Below are positions 21,770-29,861 of a stretch of 30,366 nucleotides of DNA, one piece after another. Numbering within the stretch: position 1 is the first letter of the stretch; the number at the start of each line of letters is the position of its first letter. The notes under the pieces were generated by a model that had not been told where the DNA came from, did not search any database, and saw nothing but the letters and a program-made list of their open reading frames with translations. A program made the translations under genes and the position numbers. Source of the stretch: an uncultured Oscillospiraceae bacterium (GTDB lineage Bacteria; Bacillota; Clostridia; Oscillospirales; Ruminococcaceae); the NCBI GenBank assembly GCA_934462925.1, contig CAKSIT010000022.1, forward strand, positions 1-30,366, written 5' to 3'.

Positions 21770-24700
21770 ATGATTTGCAAGAATTGTAACAATACTATCG
21801 CCGACGACGCGCGGTTCTGCGGCTTCTGCGGCGCAAAGGTCGAGCGCGAGCCTGTAATGGCAGGCGCGCCCGCGCCCGCGCCCACACCTGTGGAGCAGCC
21901 CGCGCCCATTCCCACGCCTGTGGAGCAGCCCGCGCCCATTCCCACACCTGTGGCACAGCCCGCGCCCATTCCCACGCCTGTGGCACAGCCCGCGCCCATT
22001 CCCACACCTGTGGAGCAGCCCGCGCCCATTCCCACACCTGTTGAGAACGCCGCGCCCATTCCCACGCCCGTGGAGCAGCCCGCGCCCATTCCCACGCCCG
22101 TGGAGAACGCCGCGCCCATTCCCACACCTGTGGCACAGCCCGCTCCCATTTCCACACCTGTGGAGCAGCCCGCGCCCATTCCCACACCTGTGGAGAACGC
22201 CGCGCCCGCAGCAGCATACACCGCTCCCACAGCGGCTGCCCCCGCCGCAGCGGTCAAGAAAAAAGCACCCGTTGTGCCTATAATAATTGCGGCGCTCGCC
22301 GTTATCCTTATTATTGCAGGAACGCTTGTGTACTTCTTCGCGCGGCCGACAATAATGCGCCTGTTTATGGGCGAGGAACGCTACGCCGTTTCGCTCGTCA
22401 CCGACTACGCACAGGACGTTGCGCAGACAGACCCGATTATCTCCACGCTTGTAAAGAACGGCGCAAACAGCGCAGGTCTTGCGAACGCTGCGGACGCCGA
22501 CGCGCTCGGCTCGCTCATGCAGGGGAACGCTTCCGCTGCGGAAAGCGGCGCGCAGCTTGCAGGGGCGCTCGCAGAGCTTGCGGGCGCGCAGGGCGTTACC
22601 GTGAACCTCTCCGCAAACGTTGAGCCCGACAAGCGCCTTACCGAAGCGTTCGGAGATGACGCAGACTTTATGAACGCCGTGTTCGGGCTGATAAACTCCG
22701 CGGAGCTTTCCGCAAGCGCAAAAACGGGCGACTCCACCCAGCTTGCGCTTACCGCTAAAACAAACGGCGCGGAGCTTGTCACCGCAAACATCTACATAGC
22801 CGAGGACGGCAGCGTTTACACCACGCTCCCCGGCATACTCGACAAGCCCGTTCTCACAAAAACCGCCGCAGCGGCGCAGGACGAGAGCGAGCAGCCCGCC
22901 GAAATCGCCGAGATAGACCGCGAGAAGCTCTCCGCGGTATACGACAAGATAATTAAGGCGTGGGAAAAGGCGTACAAGCGCGCTGAGTTCAGCTATGAAA
23001 AGGCGGAGTTCACCGTTGGCGACGCAGAATATGAAAAGACCTTTAAGGGTACGTGCGTTTCCGCTGCGCTTTCGCAGCAGGACGTGTGCGCGCTGCTCGT
23101 CGAGGTTTACACCGCAATAAACGACGACAGCTACGTTGAGCAGCTTGTAGAAGCATTCGGCGGCGACGTTTCAGCGTTCCACGACAAGCTTGACGACATG
23201 ATAAGCGAATACGAATCCGCGGCGGACGACGACGAGCTTGATATGCGCTTTACGGTAAACGCCTACGTTACTGCGGCAAACAAGCCCTGCGGCGCGGAAA
23301 TCTCCGTTTCCTACAAGAAGTACGGCGAAAAGCAGAGCTTTGTTTTCAGCAGCCTGAGCGCGGGCGGAAATACCGCGATAAGCCTTACGGCGAACAAGGT
23401 AAAGCAGTTCGAGGCGGTTTCCACCAAAACGGGCGCGAACGCGGGTATTTTCGAGGTTATGACGAATACCTCGTCCACCGAGAAAAAGCTTGTCGGCGCG
23501 CGCATAGAGTACAAGGACCTTAAGACCGAGAGCGCGCTCGGCACGGACGTTGTCACGGGCAATTTCGTGATAAGCGCAAACGTAAAGGCGCTTAAGGACG
23601 ACTTTTCCTATCAGACGTTCGACGTTGGCGGCGAAACGCTCGACCTGTACACCGTGCTGTCAAAGTCCACGCTCACCATTGATTCCGCAAAGGACGGCGA
23701 CGGCGTGAAATTCACGCTCGGCGCGGACGTAAACAAGCTCGGCACGGCTTCGCTCAACCTTGGCATAAAGCCTGCCGCGGACTTCTCCACCGTCCCCGCA
23801 AGCACCAACGACGTGTACGCCGAAAGCGACCTCAGCAGCCCCGAGATTCAGCTTTCAGCCCTCTCCTACTTGAAAGAGAAAATGCAGGGCGACGCCAACC
23901 TCGATACCGTTTTCACGGCGCTCGGACTTAGCGTAAGCGATATAGACGAGCAGACTGAAGCGCTCCAAAAGGACATGGAGTTTTATAAGCACTACAGCGC
24001 ATACGACTCCAATGTATCCGGCGACACTGCCTACTCCGCAGCTTCAGCGCTCCTTGAATCGATATACAACAACAGCAACTTTTATTACGACAATGACGGC
24101 GGTACGTTCACGCTCAAGATGTATTTTGACAAGGACGCAAAGCTTAACATTATCGACACCGATGGCTCCTCCTACGACTGGAATGCGGTTTTCAGCGGCC
24201 TTGACCGCCGCAGCGTTTACGCCGAGATTACCGTAATGGACGGCAGCATAAAGGGAATTTGCGTAGTCCTCACCGACGACCCCGCAGACCTGCCCTCAAA
24301 GCTCCCCAACGCGTTCAACTATATCGATACTGCATTTGAGTACGACAGCCACGTGAACGATTACTACGACCCCTACGGAACAAAGGACAGCTTCGTAATG
24401 GCCTCCATTCCCGATATGATGATAGGCGAATCCTCCACCGAAAAGGCAATTGCAGAGGCGGAAGCTAAAATTAGCGACTACAACGATTACGCTGAGAAAA
24501 TAAGCAAGGCATTCAGCAAGTTCATGGAAATGCACGGTGCACAGCTAAAACAGAATACCTTTGGCTGCTATGACATCTATGTTTCCGAGAGCGGCACATG
24601 GTCTTGGAATAACGTCTCAGAGCCGCTTGAACATATATTCACCGAGAACCTGCACGATTATGACAGTCAGCTTCTCAATATGCTTGCCGGCGTAAGCGAA

Positions 24701-25201
24701 CTAAAATCCGCATATGTAAGGCTAAACTTTGCAGACCAAAAATTAGTTGGCGTGGTTGTTTCCGACACATACCTAAGCTTTATCAGTACCATGGACTTCG
24801 TTATCGGCAGCACATCAAGATGGTCATATACCGATGGCATTGTGATCGACTACGACAACGCCGTATACGCTCACGGCACATACCCCGTTCTGACGACGAT
24901 GGACGATGCATCAAGAATAGATAAGGCGCTTGACGCAATGACCGGCACATGGCTTCTCACCTACAATTCATTGTATGACGTTGATAGGTCTCAAATATCT
25001 TTCACCAAGGACGACTTGAAGTCTGTGATTCCGTCGGACGCCACCATGGATACATATAGCAATGAAATTTACATTTACAACTCCAACGGGAGAACGATTC
25101 TTGATCTATACATTAGCTACAATGGATATATGCAGCTGACATACTACTTCGATCCCGATAATTACGAATACTGCAATTACACCCGCGACCTTGACTATTG
25201 A
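21770..25201 (+). CDS. Large zinc-ribbon membrane protein with PIPTPV tandem repeats
   Basis: A protein of 1143 residues. It has a zinc ribbon with Cys3, Cys6, Cys17 and Cys20 (CKNC...CGFC), eleven 10-residue proline-rich repeats of the type APIPTPVEQP at 35-144, an Ala/Pro linker, a KKK stop and one transmembrane segment at about 168-191. About 950 residues are then predicted outside. The outer part has long alpha/beta stretches with Asp/Lys/Ala-rich composition and no motif I recognise. The zinc ribbon and repeats would be cytoplasmic. From about residue 880 (about 24410) codon choice shifts to more A/T-ending codons, suggesting a different origin for the C-terminal region. AAAGGA lies before ATG 21770, 20 nt after the preceding gene. 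Two terminator hairpins follow. Confidence 0.85.
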   Translation: MICKNCNNTIADDARFCGFCGAKVEREPVMAGAPAPAPTPVEQPAPIPTPVEQPAPIPTPVAQPAPIPTPVAQPAPIPTPVEQPAPIPTPVENAAPIPTPVEQPAPIPTPVENAAPIPTPVAQPAPISTPVEQPAPIPTPVENAAPAAAYTAPTAAAPAAAVKKKAPVVPIIIAALAVILIIAGTLVYFFARPTIMRLFMGEERYAVSLVTDYAQDVAQTDPIISTLVKNGANSAGLANAADADALGSLMQGNASAAESGAQLAGALAELAGAQGVTVNLSANVEPDKRLTEAFGDDADFMNAVFGLINSAELSASAKTGDSTQLALTAKTNGAELVTANIYIAEDGSVYTTLPGILDKPVLTKTAAAAQDESEQPAEIAEIDREKLSAVYDKIIKAWEKAYKRAEFSYEKAEFTVGDAEYEKTFKGTCVSAALSQQDVCALLVEVYTAINDDSYVEQLVEAFGGDVSAFHDKLDDMISEYESAADDDELDMRFTVNAYVTAANKPCGAEISVSYKKYGEKQSFVFSSLSAGGNTAISLTANKVKQFEAVSTKTGANAGIFEVMTNTSSTEKKLVGARIEYKDLKTESALGTDVVTGNFVISANVKALKDDFSYQTFDVGGETLDLYTVLSKSTLTIDSAKDGDGVKFTLGADVNKLGTASLNLGIKPAADFSTVPASTNDVYAESDLSSPEIQLSALSYLKEKMQGDANLDTVFTALGLSVSDIDEQTEALQKDMEFYKHYSAYDSNVSGDTAYSAASALLESIYNNSNFYYDNDGGTFTLKMYFDKDAKLNIIDTDGSSYDWNAVFSGLDRRSVYAEITVMDGSIKGICVVLTDDPADLPSKLPNAFNYIDTAFEYDSHVNDYYDPYGTKDSFVMASIPDMMIGESSTEKAIAEAEAKISDYNDYAEKISKAFSKFMEMHGAQLKQNTFGCYDIYVSESGTWSWNNVSEPLEHIFTENLHDYDSQLLNMLAGVSELKSAYVRLNFADQKLVGVVVSDTYLSFISTMDFVIGSTSRWSYTDGIVIDYDNAVYAHGTYPVLTTMDDASRIDKALDAMTGTWLLTYNSLYDVDRSQISFTKDDLKSVIPSDATMDTYSNEIYIYNSNGRTILDLYISYNGYMQLTYYFDPDNYEYCNYTRDLDY
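21872..22201 (+). repeat. Minisatellite: eleven 30-bp repeats encoding APIPTPVxxx
   Basis: Eleven head-to-tail 30-bp units with few differences encode APIPTPVEQP, APIPTPVAQP or APIPTPVENA. The unit length keeps the frame, so copy number can change by slippage or recombination without inactivating the gene. Confidence 0.95.
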
Positions 25202-25210
25202 TACAGCAAA

Positions 25211-25232
25211 CCCCCGCGTTTCGGCGCGGGGG
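25211..25232 (+). terminator. Hairpin after the large zinc-ribbon gene
   Basis: CCCCCGCG (25211-25218) pairs with CGCGGGGG (25225-25232), nine nt after the stop codon. There is no T-run; it probably works with the next hairpin. Confidence 0.6.
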
Positions 25233-25244
25233 CTATCCATACAG

Positions 25245-25271
25245 AAAGACCGCCTTATTCGGGCGGTCTTT
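25245..25271. terminator. Bidirectional terminator between convergent genes
   Basis: AAAGACCGCC (25245-25254) pairs with GGCGGTCTTT (25262-25271). It sits between the rightward zinc-ribbon operon and the leftward corA gene (stop at 25293) and suits both strands, although T-runs are short. Confidence 0.75.
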
Positions 25272-25292
25272 GCGTTATCTGCGTTATTTATG

Positions 25293-26240
25293 TTACTTAA
25301 ACTTCTGCGTGAAATTGATGAACCACCCCACGCCTATCGACAGCACAAGGCTTATCACAAGCGGAAACCACACGTTTGCAAGCGGCAGCCCGCCCGCGTT
25401 CTCGTTTATGTTCATGCCGTAGAAGCTGAACACTATCGTCGGCACGGCTATGATTATCGTAAAGGTAGTCATGCGCTTCATGACGATGTTGAGGTTGTTC
25501 GAGATTATGCTCGCGAACGTATCCATAGTCCCCGAAAGAATGTTGGAGTAGATGTTCGTCATCTCTATCGCCTGCTTTACCTCGATAAGCACGTCGTCAA
25601 GGATATCCTGATCCTCCTCGTAAAGCTTGAGGTAGCGCCCGCGCATGAGCTTTTCAAGCACCGCCTCGTTCGCCTTAAGCGATGTGGAGAAGTATACGAG
25701 CGACTTTTCAAGCCCCAGCAGCTGTATAAGACCCTTGTTGCGCATGGACTTGTAGAGCGTACCCTCCACGTAGTTTGATATCTTGTCTATCTGCTTAAGA
25801 TATTGCAGGTAGCGCGCCGCAACGCGCAGCAGTATCATAAACACAAAGCGCGTTTTTAGCTGCGGCTGAACGCCCTTTACAACGCCCTTCGATATCTCCT
25901 CGACAACGGCGTTTTCCTTGGCGCTTACCGTTATAACGTTCTTTTCGGTAATTATGATGGACATAGGCATGGTGGAGTACAGCAGCGTCCTGTCGGGGTC
26001 GTTGTCCTGCTCCGCCACGGGGTAGTCGAGTACTATGAGCGTTACGCCGTCGTCGCTTTCGATTCGCGACGGTTCTTCCTCGTCGAGCGCGGCGCGGATA
26101 TAGTCGCGGTCTACGCCCATATCCTCCTCAAGGTCGGATATCTCCGTTTCCGTAGGCGCAATGACCGATATCCACACGCCCGCCTCGGGCTTCTCCACCT
26201 CGCAGAGCCTGCCCTCTATGCTTCTGTAATAATTGACCAA
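25293..26240 (-). CDS. corA: CorA-family divalent cation transporter
   Basis: A membrane channel of 315 residues for Mg2+ (possibly Co2+ or Ni2+), working as a pentamer. The N-terminal cytoplasmic alpha/beta domain (about 1-240) ends in a long helix. The C-terminus has two transmembrane helices, the first ending in the signature YGMN (FYGMNINEN), and a short basic end TQKFK, as in all CorA proteins. No ATG lies near the conserved start. TTG 26238-26240 is preceded by AGGAG (26249-26253) at 8-nt spacing, so I use it; the protein then begins (M)VNYYRSIEG. A promoter lies at 26440-26468, leaving an unusually long leader. The gene converges on the zinc-ribbon operon and shares its terminator. Confidence 0.93.
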   Translation of the reverse strand: MVNYYRSIEGRLCEVEKPEAGVWISVIAPTETEISDLEEDMGVDRDYIRAALDEEEPSRIESDDGVTLIVLDYPVAEQDNDPDRTLLYSTMPMSIIITEKNVITVSAKENAVVEEISKGVVKGVQPQLKTRFVFMILLRVAARYLQYLKQIDKISNYVEGTLYKSMRNKGLIQLLGLEKSLVYFSTSLKANEAVLEKLMRGRYLKLYEEDQDILDDVLIEVKQAIEMTNIYSNILSGTMDTFASIISNNLNIVMKRMTTFTIIIAVPTIVFSFYGMNINENAGGLPLANVWFPLVISLVLSIGVGWFINFTQKFK

Positions 26241-26433
26241 ATCGCTCTCTCCTTTACGGTTTAATGCGCAAAGAAGCCAACGCCGACGAACGCCGACGCG
26301 GGACTCTGCGCTTTGCATAATCGACTTTGACTCTGCCCGGGGTCTGCGTTCATGGTTTCACCGTCCTTACAGTAAATAGTTTTGGTAATATCGGTCTTGA
26401 ACGGCGCTTTTCCGCGCCTGCCGCATGACCGTT
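26241..26433 (-). promoter_or_regulatory. Long 5' leader of corA, possible structured regulator
   Basis: About 190 nt separate the predicted start site from the TTG codon. The 5' part folds into GGCGC/GCGCC (26403-26418) nested inside CGGTC/GACCG (26392-26431). The later part has CCCCGGG and GC-rich repeats (GCCGACG twice). I do not recognise an M-box or NiCo riboswitch consensus. The length and structure nevertheless suggest metal- or translation-dependent control. Confidence 0.35.
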
Positions 26434-26439
26434 CTCTTT

Positions 26440-26468
26440 ATTTTATCACACCTTGTCGAAAAATACAA
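26440..26468 (-). promoter_or_regulatory. corA promoter
   Basis: Minus-strand TTGTAT (26463-26468), 17-bp spacer, TAAAAT (26440-26445). Confidence 0.6.
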
Positions 26469-26494
26469 CCCCATTTCCACGATTTACGCAGATT

Positions 26495-26974
26495 TTACTT
26501 GTGGTATTTCGAGTTGCCCAGAATTGAGAACGCCCTGTACACCTGCTCCAGCAGCATTACCCTTGCAAGGCTGTGCGGGAACGTCATGGGCGACATGGAC
26601 AGGCGCATATCCGCGCTTTTCTTAAAGCCCTCGTCCAACCCGAAGCTGCTGCCCACCACAAAGTTCACCGCGCTTACGCCGCGCGTGCCAAGCTCGCCGA
26701 GCCTGCGCGCAAGCTCCTCGCTTGAAAGCTCCTTACCCTCAATGCAAAGCGCCACGGTGTACGAAGCGGGCTTTATCTGCGCGCGTATGCGCTCCGCTTC
26801 CTGCGAAAGCGCGCGTTCTATCTGCGCGGGCGAGGGGTCTTGCGGCAGGTCTACGGGCTGCGGCTCTGCCACGCGCGCCTGCGCAAACGCCCCGAGCCGC
26901 TTGAGGTACTCCACGCACGCGTCGCGATACCAGCTCTCCTTTATCTTGCCCATTGCTATTATGCTTACGTTCAT
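26495..26974 (-). CDS. rlmH: 23S rRNA (pseudouridine1915-N3)-methyltransferase
   Basis: RlmH of 159 residues, the usual length for the family, methylates pseudouridine 1915 in helix 69 of 23S rRNA on the assembled 70S ribosome. It has the SPOUT/trefoil-knot features: start MNVSIIAMGKIKESWY, the LCIEGKELSSEELA stretch, SAVNFVVGSSFGLDEGF for the SAM-binding knot, and the very conserved end SMSPMTFPHSLARVMLLEQVYRAFSILGNSKYHK, which I read in full from the DNA. I chose ATG 26974 because AAAGGAA lies upstream; an upstream in-frame ATG at 26995 would overlap the preceding terminator. The gene follows the carboxypeptidase gene and its terminator, so expression may rely on read-through or an unseen promoter. 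Confidence 0.97.
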   Translation of the reverse strand: MNVSIIAMGKIKESWYRDACVEYLKRLGAFAQARVAEPQPVDLPQDPSPAQIERALSQEAERIRAQIKPASYTVALCIEGKELSSEELARRLGELGTRGVSAVNFVVGSSFGLDEGFKKSADMRLSMSPMTFPHSLARVMLLEQVYRAFSILGNSKYHK

Positions 26975-26993
26975 GTGAGTTCCTTTCGTTTGC

Positions 26994-27017
26994 AAAAAGG
27001 AGCTGCAAAACAGCCCC
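26994..27017 (-). terminator. Terminator of the D,D-carboxypeptidase gene
   Basis: On the minus strand GGGGCTG-TTTTG-CAGCTCC (27017-26999, one G-U pair) is followed by TTTTT (26998-26994), 18 nt after the stop codon. Confidence 0.8.
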
Positions 27018-27034
27018 TATATAATATGCGATTC

Positions 27035-28507
27035 TTACCTGCGGCGGTCGTTGGGGCGCTGATTCGGGCGCTTTGCGTTTCTCGCCTGCGGGGACATCTG
27101 TATCTTGCGGCGGCGGGCTGCTTCGGCTGCCTTGCGCTTGTAGTTCTTTGTGGCGGCGCTTGCAACGATAGCCACAACGATAAGCACAGCAAGCACTATT
27201 ACTATTGCGGTAAACTGCGGCGTTTTCATTATATTGCCGAGCTTTTCCTTGTAATAAGCCGCCATGTCAAGCTCCACGCTGTCCTCGGTAACGAGCTTCA
27301 GCTTCGCAAGCGTGTCGCCGTTTAGCCGCAGCTCGAGCTTGCCTACGTCCTTGCCCTTTTCAACGGGCGCTTCAAGCATTTCCACCACTGGGCGTATCTG
27401 CTGTATGGTGGTAATATCAAGGCTCTTGGGCAGCAGTGTGTAGAAGTCCTCGGTGGCTATTATAGCCACGTTGTCCGCGTCCTTGCCCTTATCGACGTCC
27501 GCCTGCATTATCTGCTGGTTCTTGCGTATCACAAGGGTATACTCAAACTCGTCGAACGCCCAGTCGTAGAGGTTCATGTGGTCGGTGAAGTTGTACATCG
27601 TTTCGCTTACCGTGCCGTCGTCGTTGAAATACGGCGCGCCGAGCGACACTATAAGGTAGGTGTAGCCGTTCCGCTGCGCGGTGGTGACTAGCGCGCGGCT
27701 GCCGTAGTCGTAGTTGTCGTAGCTCCACTCGCCGTCCTTTTTGTAGTAGTACTTGTCAATGCTGCCCGTTTTAACGCCCGTCACGCCCTCGTAGTAATAG
27801 TCGCTCGAGGGCTTCATCATGGCGTTTGTGGTATACTTTGTATAGCCGTCGGGATTGCTGCGGTTCGCGGGCATATCGTACTCGGTAGTGCCGCATATCT
27901 TCATGAACGCGGGGTAGTTGTCCATTGCGTATTTCGTAATGAGGTAGAGGTCGTACGCGGTGGTGTAGTTGTTCTCGTCGAACAAGCCGTGCGGGTTTGT
28001 GAAATTGGTGTTCTTGCAGCCTATCTTCTTTGCCATGTCGTTCATCATCACAACAAAGTTGTCAATGCTGCCGCCGCCAACGTTGTACGCGAGGATATTC
28101 GCGCTTTCGCACGCGGAACATACCATGAGCGTATACAGGCAGTCCCAGTAGGTGAGGTTGTCCTGCAGCGGCTCTATAGCGGCGTCGGATACGCCCTGAA
28201 AGTTGATGTTAGCGCCCTGAAACTCGTTGAACGCTTCATAGGGGACTTCAACCTTGGCGTCGAAGTTTTTGATATTCGCGAGCGACACAAGGCAGGTCAT
28301 TATTTTTGTGGTGGAAGCGGGATAGAGCTTCTTGTCGGCGTTTTTCGACACAAGCACAATGTCCGTGTCAAGATTTACCATGTAAACGCCCTCGCTGTAA
28401 AGCGAAAATTTAGGCGTAAAAGCGGCAAAAGCCTGCACAGAACCCCCGAATATTGTAAAAAGTAAAATAAACGCACTAAAAACTGAAAAAATTTTTGCTT
28501 TTCGCAT
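27035..28507 (-). CDS. Serine-type D-Ala-D-Ala carboxypeptidase (PBP5/DacA-like)
   Basis: A protein of 490 residues that trims the terminal D-Ala from peptidoglycan stem peptides outside the membrane. It has an N-terminal signal peptide (about 1-29, ending AFAA), the active-site motif STTK at 65-68 (nucleophile Ser65), SAN at 135-137 and KTG at 246-248. These are the three motifs of the SXXK/SXN/KTG family. A C-terminal domain follows and, instead of the amphipathic anchor of E. coli PBP5, a true transmembrane segment (about 435-460) with a basic Arg/Lys-rich cytoplasmic tail. This anchor form is common in Clostridia. AAAGGGGA precedes ATG 28507. It has its own consensus promoter, divergent from the metallophosphoesterase gene. 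Confidence 0.94.
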   Translation of the reverse strand: MRKAKIFSVFSAFILLFTIFGGSVQAFAAFTPKFSLYSEGVYMVNLDTDIVLVSKNADKKLYPASTTKIMTCLVSLANIKNFDAKVEVPYEAFNEFQGANINFQGVSDAAIEPLQDNLTYWDCLYTLMVCSACESANILAYNVGGGSIDNFVVMMNDMAKKIGCKNTNFTNPHGLFDENNYTTAYDLYLITKYAMDNYPAFMKICGTTEYDMPANRSNPDGYTKYTTNAMMKPSSDYYYEGVTGVKTGSIDKYYYKKDGEWSYDNYDYGSRALVTTAQRNGYTYLIVSLGAPYFNDDGTVSETMYNFTDHMNLYDWAFDEFEYTLVIRKNQQIMQADVDKGKDADNVAIIATEDFYTLLPKSLDITTIQQIRPVVEMLEAPVEKGKDVGKLELRLNGDTLAKLKLVTEDSVELDMAAYYKEKLGNIMKTPQFTAIVIVLAVLIVVAIVASAATKNYKRKAAEAARRRKIQMSPQARNAKRPNQRPNDRRR

Positions 28508-28575
28508 ATAGACAAATCCCCTTTAATCGGTTATTATATTATTATGTGATGGAGCGCACGGCACTCCGTACCTCT

Positions 28576-28604
28576 ATTATAACAAATCTTTCCGAAAGTG
28601 TAAA
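28576..28604 (-). promoter_or_regulatory. Promoter of the D,D-carboxypeptidase gene
   Basis: Minus-strand TTTACA (28599-28604), 17-bp spacer, TATAAT (28576-28581), with a leader of about 60 nt. Confidence 0.8.
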
Positions 28605-28650
28605 GGGCTTTTGCGGATTTGTAACCAAATTTTAATTTTTGGAGATTCTC

Positions 28651-29391
28651 ATGCTATACATAACAGGCGACACACACGGGGATTTTTCGCGCTTTAAAGA
28701 CCCCATGCTGCGAAAGCTGAAAAAACAGGACGCGCTTATTATTTGCGGCGACTTCGGCTTTATATGGGACGGAAGCAAAAAGGAGCAGAAGCTTCTGAAA
28801 AAAATAGGCAAGCTGCGCTACAACGTGCTTTTTGTCGAGGGTTCGCACGAAAACTACGACCTGCTCGAGCAATACGAGGTGAGCGACTGGTGCGGCGGCA
28901 AAACGCGCCTTATAAGCGGGCGGCTGCGGCAGCTTATGCGCGGGCAGGTGTACACCATTGCGGAAAAGACCGTGTTCGCGTTTGGCGGCGGGCAGAGCGA
29001 CAACACCTACTCCGACCTTGTCGAGGGCGAGAACTGGTGGGCGCGCGAGATTCCCTCGGACGAGGAGCTTGACGAGGGGCTTGCAAATCTCGAAGCCGCA
29101 GGCGGCGAGGTCGATTTCGTCGTGACCTACGAGCCGCCATCGCGCCTGCACGACTTCCTCAACGACGACGCGGGCGACAGGAATCACATAAACACCTACC
29201 TCAACGCTATATTCGAGAAGCTCGCGTTCAAGGGCTGGTTTTTCGGGAAGCTTCACCTAAACAAGCTTATCCCGCCTAAATATTACGCCGTGTACGACAA
29301 AATAGTCGCGGCGGATTCCACCAGAATAAAAAAGAAAAAAGAGCCGAAGCAGCCCCGCCAGAAACGGGAAAAGGCTGCCGCGGCAGAGTAA
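28651..29391 (+). CDS. Calcineurin-like metallophosphoesterase with altered metal motifs
   Basis: A cytosolic protein of 246 residues. It has the N-terminal metallophosphoesterase motifs GDTHG (Asp7, His9) and ICGDFGF (Asp34). The third motif reads GSHEN (64-68) where the family normally has GN-H-D/E, and the later T-H-x-P motif reads VVTYEPPS, so an Asn and a His that usually bind the two metals appear replaced by Ser and Tyr. A final H is present in FGKLHLNK. The C-terminus is a Lys/Arg-rich tail after residue 225. Activity may be altered or lost; substrate unknown. I chose ATG 28651 with GGAGA just upstream, because the in-frame TTG at 28639 overlaps that site. The YdbC-like gene follows 13 nt downstream. 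Confidence 0.85.
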   Translation: MLYITGDTHGDFSRFKDPMLRKLKKQDALIICGDFGFIWDGSKKEQKLLKKIGKLRYNVLFVEGSHENYDLLEQYEVSDWCGGKTRLISGRLRQLMRGQVYTIAEKTVFAFGGGQSDNTYSDLVEGENWWAREIPSDEELDEGLANLEAAGGEVDFVVTYEPPSRLHDFLNDDAGDRNHINTYLNAIFEKLAFKGWFFGKLHLNKLIPPKYYAVYDKIVAADSTRIKKKKEPKQPRQKREKAAAAE

Positions 29392-29404
29392 AGGAGAACA
29401 CAAC

Positions 29405-29641
29405 ATGGCAGAAATCACTTTTGAAATCACAAAGGAGCTTGGCGTTATTTCCGAAACCGCAAAGGGCTGGACGCGCGAGCTTAACATGGTAAGCTGGAAC
29501 AAGCGCGAGCCAAAATACGACATACGCGACTGGTCGCCCGACCACACCCGCATGAGCAAGGGCGTTTCCCTCACCGAAGAAGAAATGCAGAAGCTCGTCG
29601 AGCTTTTCAACTCCAGAAACGAAGAAGATTCGTTTGAATAA
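29405..29641 (+). CDS. YdbC/PC4-like ssDNA-binding protein
   Basis: A small protein of 78 residues of the bacterial YdbC family, which shares the fold of the eukaryotic coactivator PC4 and binds single-stranded nucleic acid as a dimer. The sequence FEITKELGVISETAKGWTRE and later LNMVSWNKREPKYDIRDWSP, then SKGVSLTEEEM are typical: a curved beta-sheet followed by one helix. Length matches the family. AAAGGAGAA precedes the ATG. It lies 13 nt after the metallophosphoesterase gene and is probably co-transcribed with it, ending at the terminator 29764-29794. Confidence 0.9.
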   Translation: MAEITFEITKELGVISETAKGWTRELNMVSWNKREPKYDIRDWSPDHTRMSKGVSLTEEEMQKLVELFNSRNEEDSFE

Positions 29642-29652
29642 CGGGGTAGCCC

Positions 29653-29728
29653 CCGCGGGCTATTCCGGCGCGGAGTGCCTCCGCGGGCAATTCCGGCTGT
29701 ATGTGAAACGTTAGCGTTTGTTTTCACA
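29653..29728. repeat. REP-like short repeats and hairpin downstream of the YdbC gene
   Basis: A 17-nt unit beginning CCGCGGGC and ending ATTCCGGC occurs at 29653-29669 and 29681-29697 (one mismatch, 28 bp apart). It is followed by an inverted repeat TGTGAAA...TTTCACA (29702-29728) with an inner AACG/CGTT. This looks like an extragenic palindromic unit. Confidence 0.5.
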
Positions 29729-29763
29729 CGCGGGCGGGGTTGTGTCTATGTTGCATAGCATAT

Positions 29764-29794
29764 AAAAAGCAGGGACGTTACGTCCCTGCTTTTT
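29764..29794 (+). terminator. Rho-independent terminator
   Basis: AAAAAGCAGGGACG (29764-29777), loop TTA, CGTCCCTGCTTTTT (29781-29794) and more T. It is a perfect 14-bp stem that can also serve the leftward HAD gene remnant. Confidence 0.92.
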
Positions 29795-29861
29795 TCTTAC
29801 AGCTGGTTTACCCCACAAAAGCCTGCACCAAGGAAGCGGTATTTCAAGGTGCAATGCCGTG

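Noticed and set aside
21718..22257. Long Gly/Ala-rich frame antisense to the PIPTPV repeats
   Set aside because: It is a shadow of the 30-bp repeat, which keeps all frames open; there is no start signal or domain.
26241..26433. M-box or NiCo riboswitch upstream of corA
   Set aside because: I could not match the conserved core of either class; kept only as an unspecified leader.
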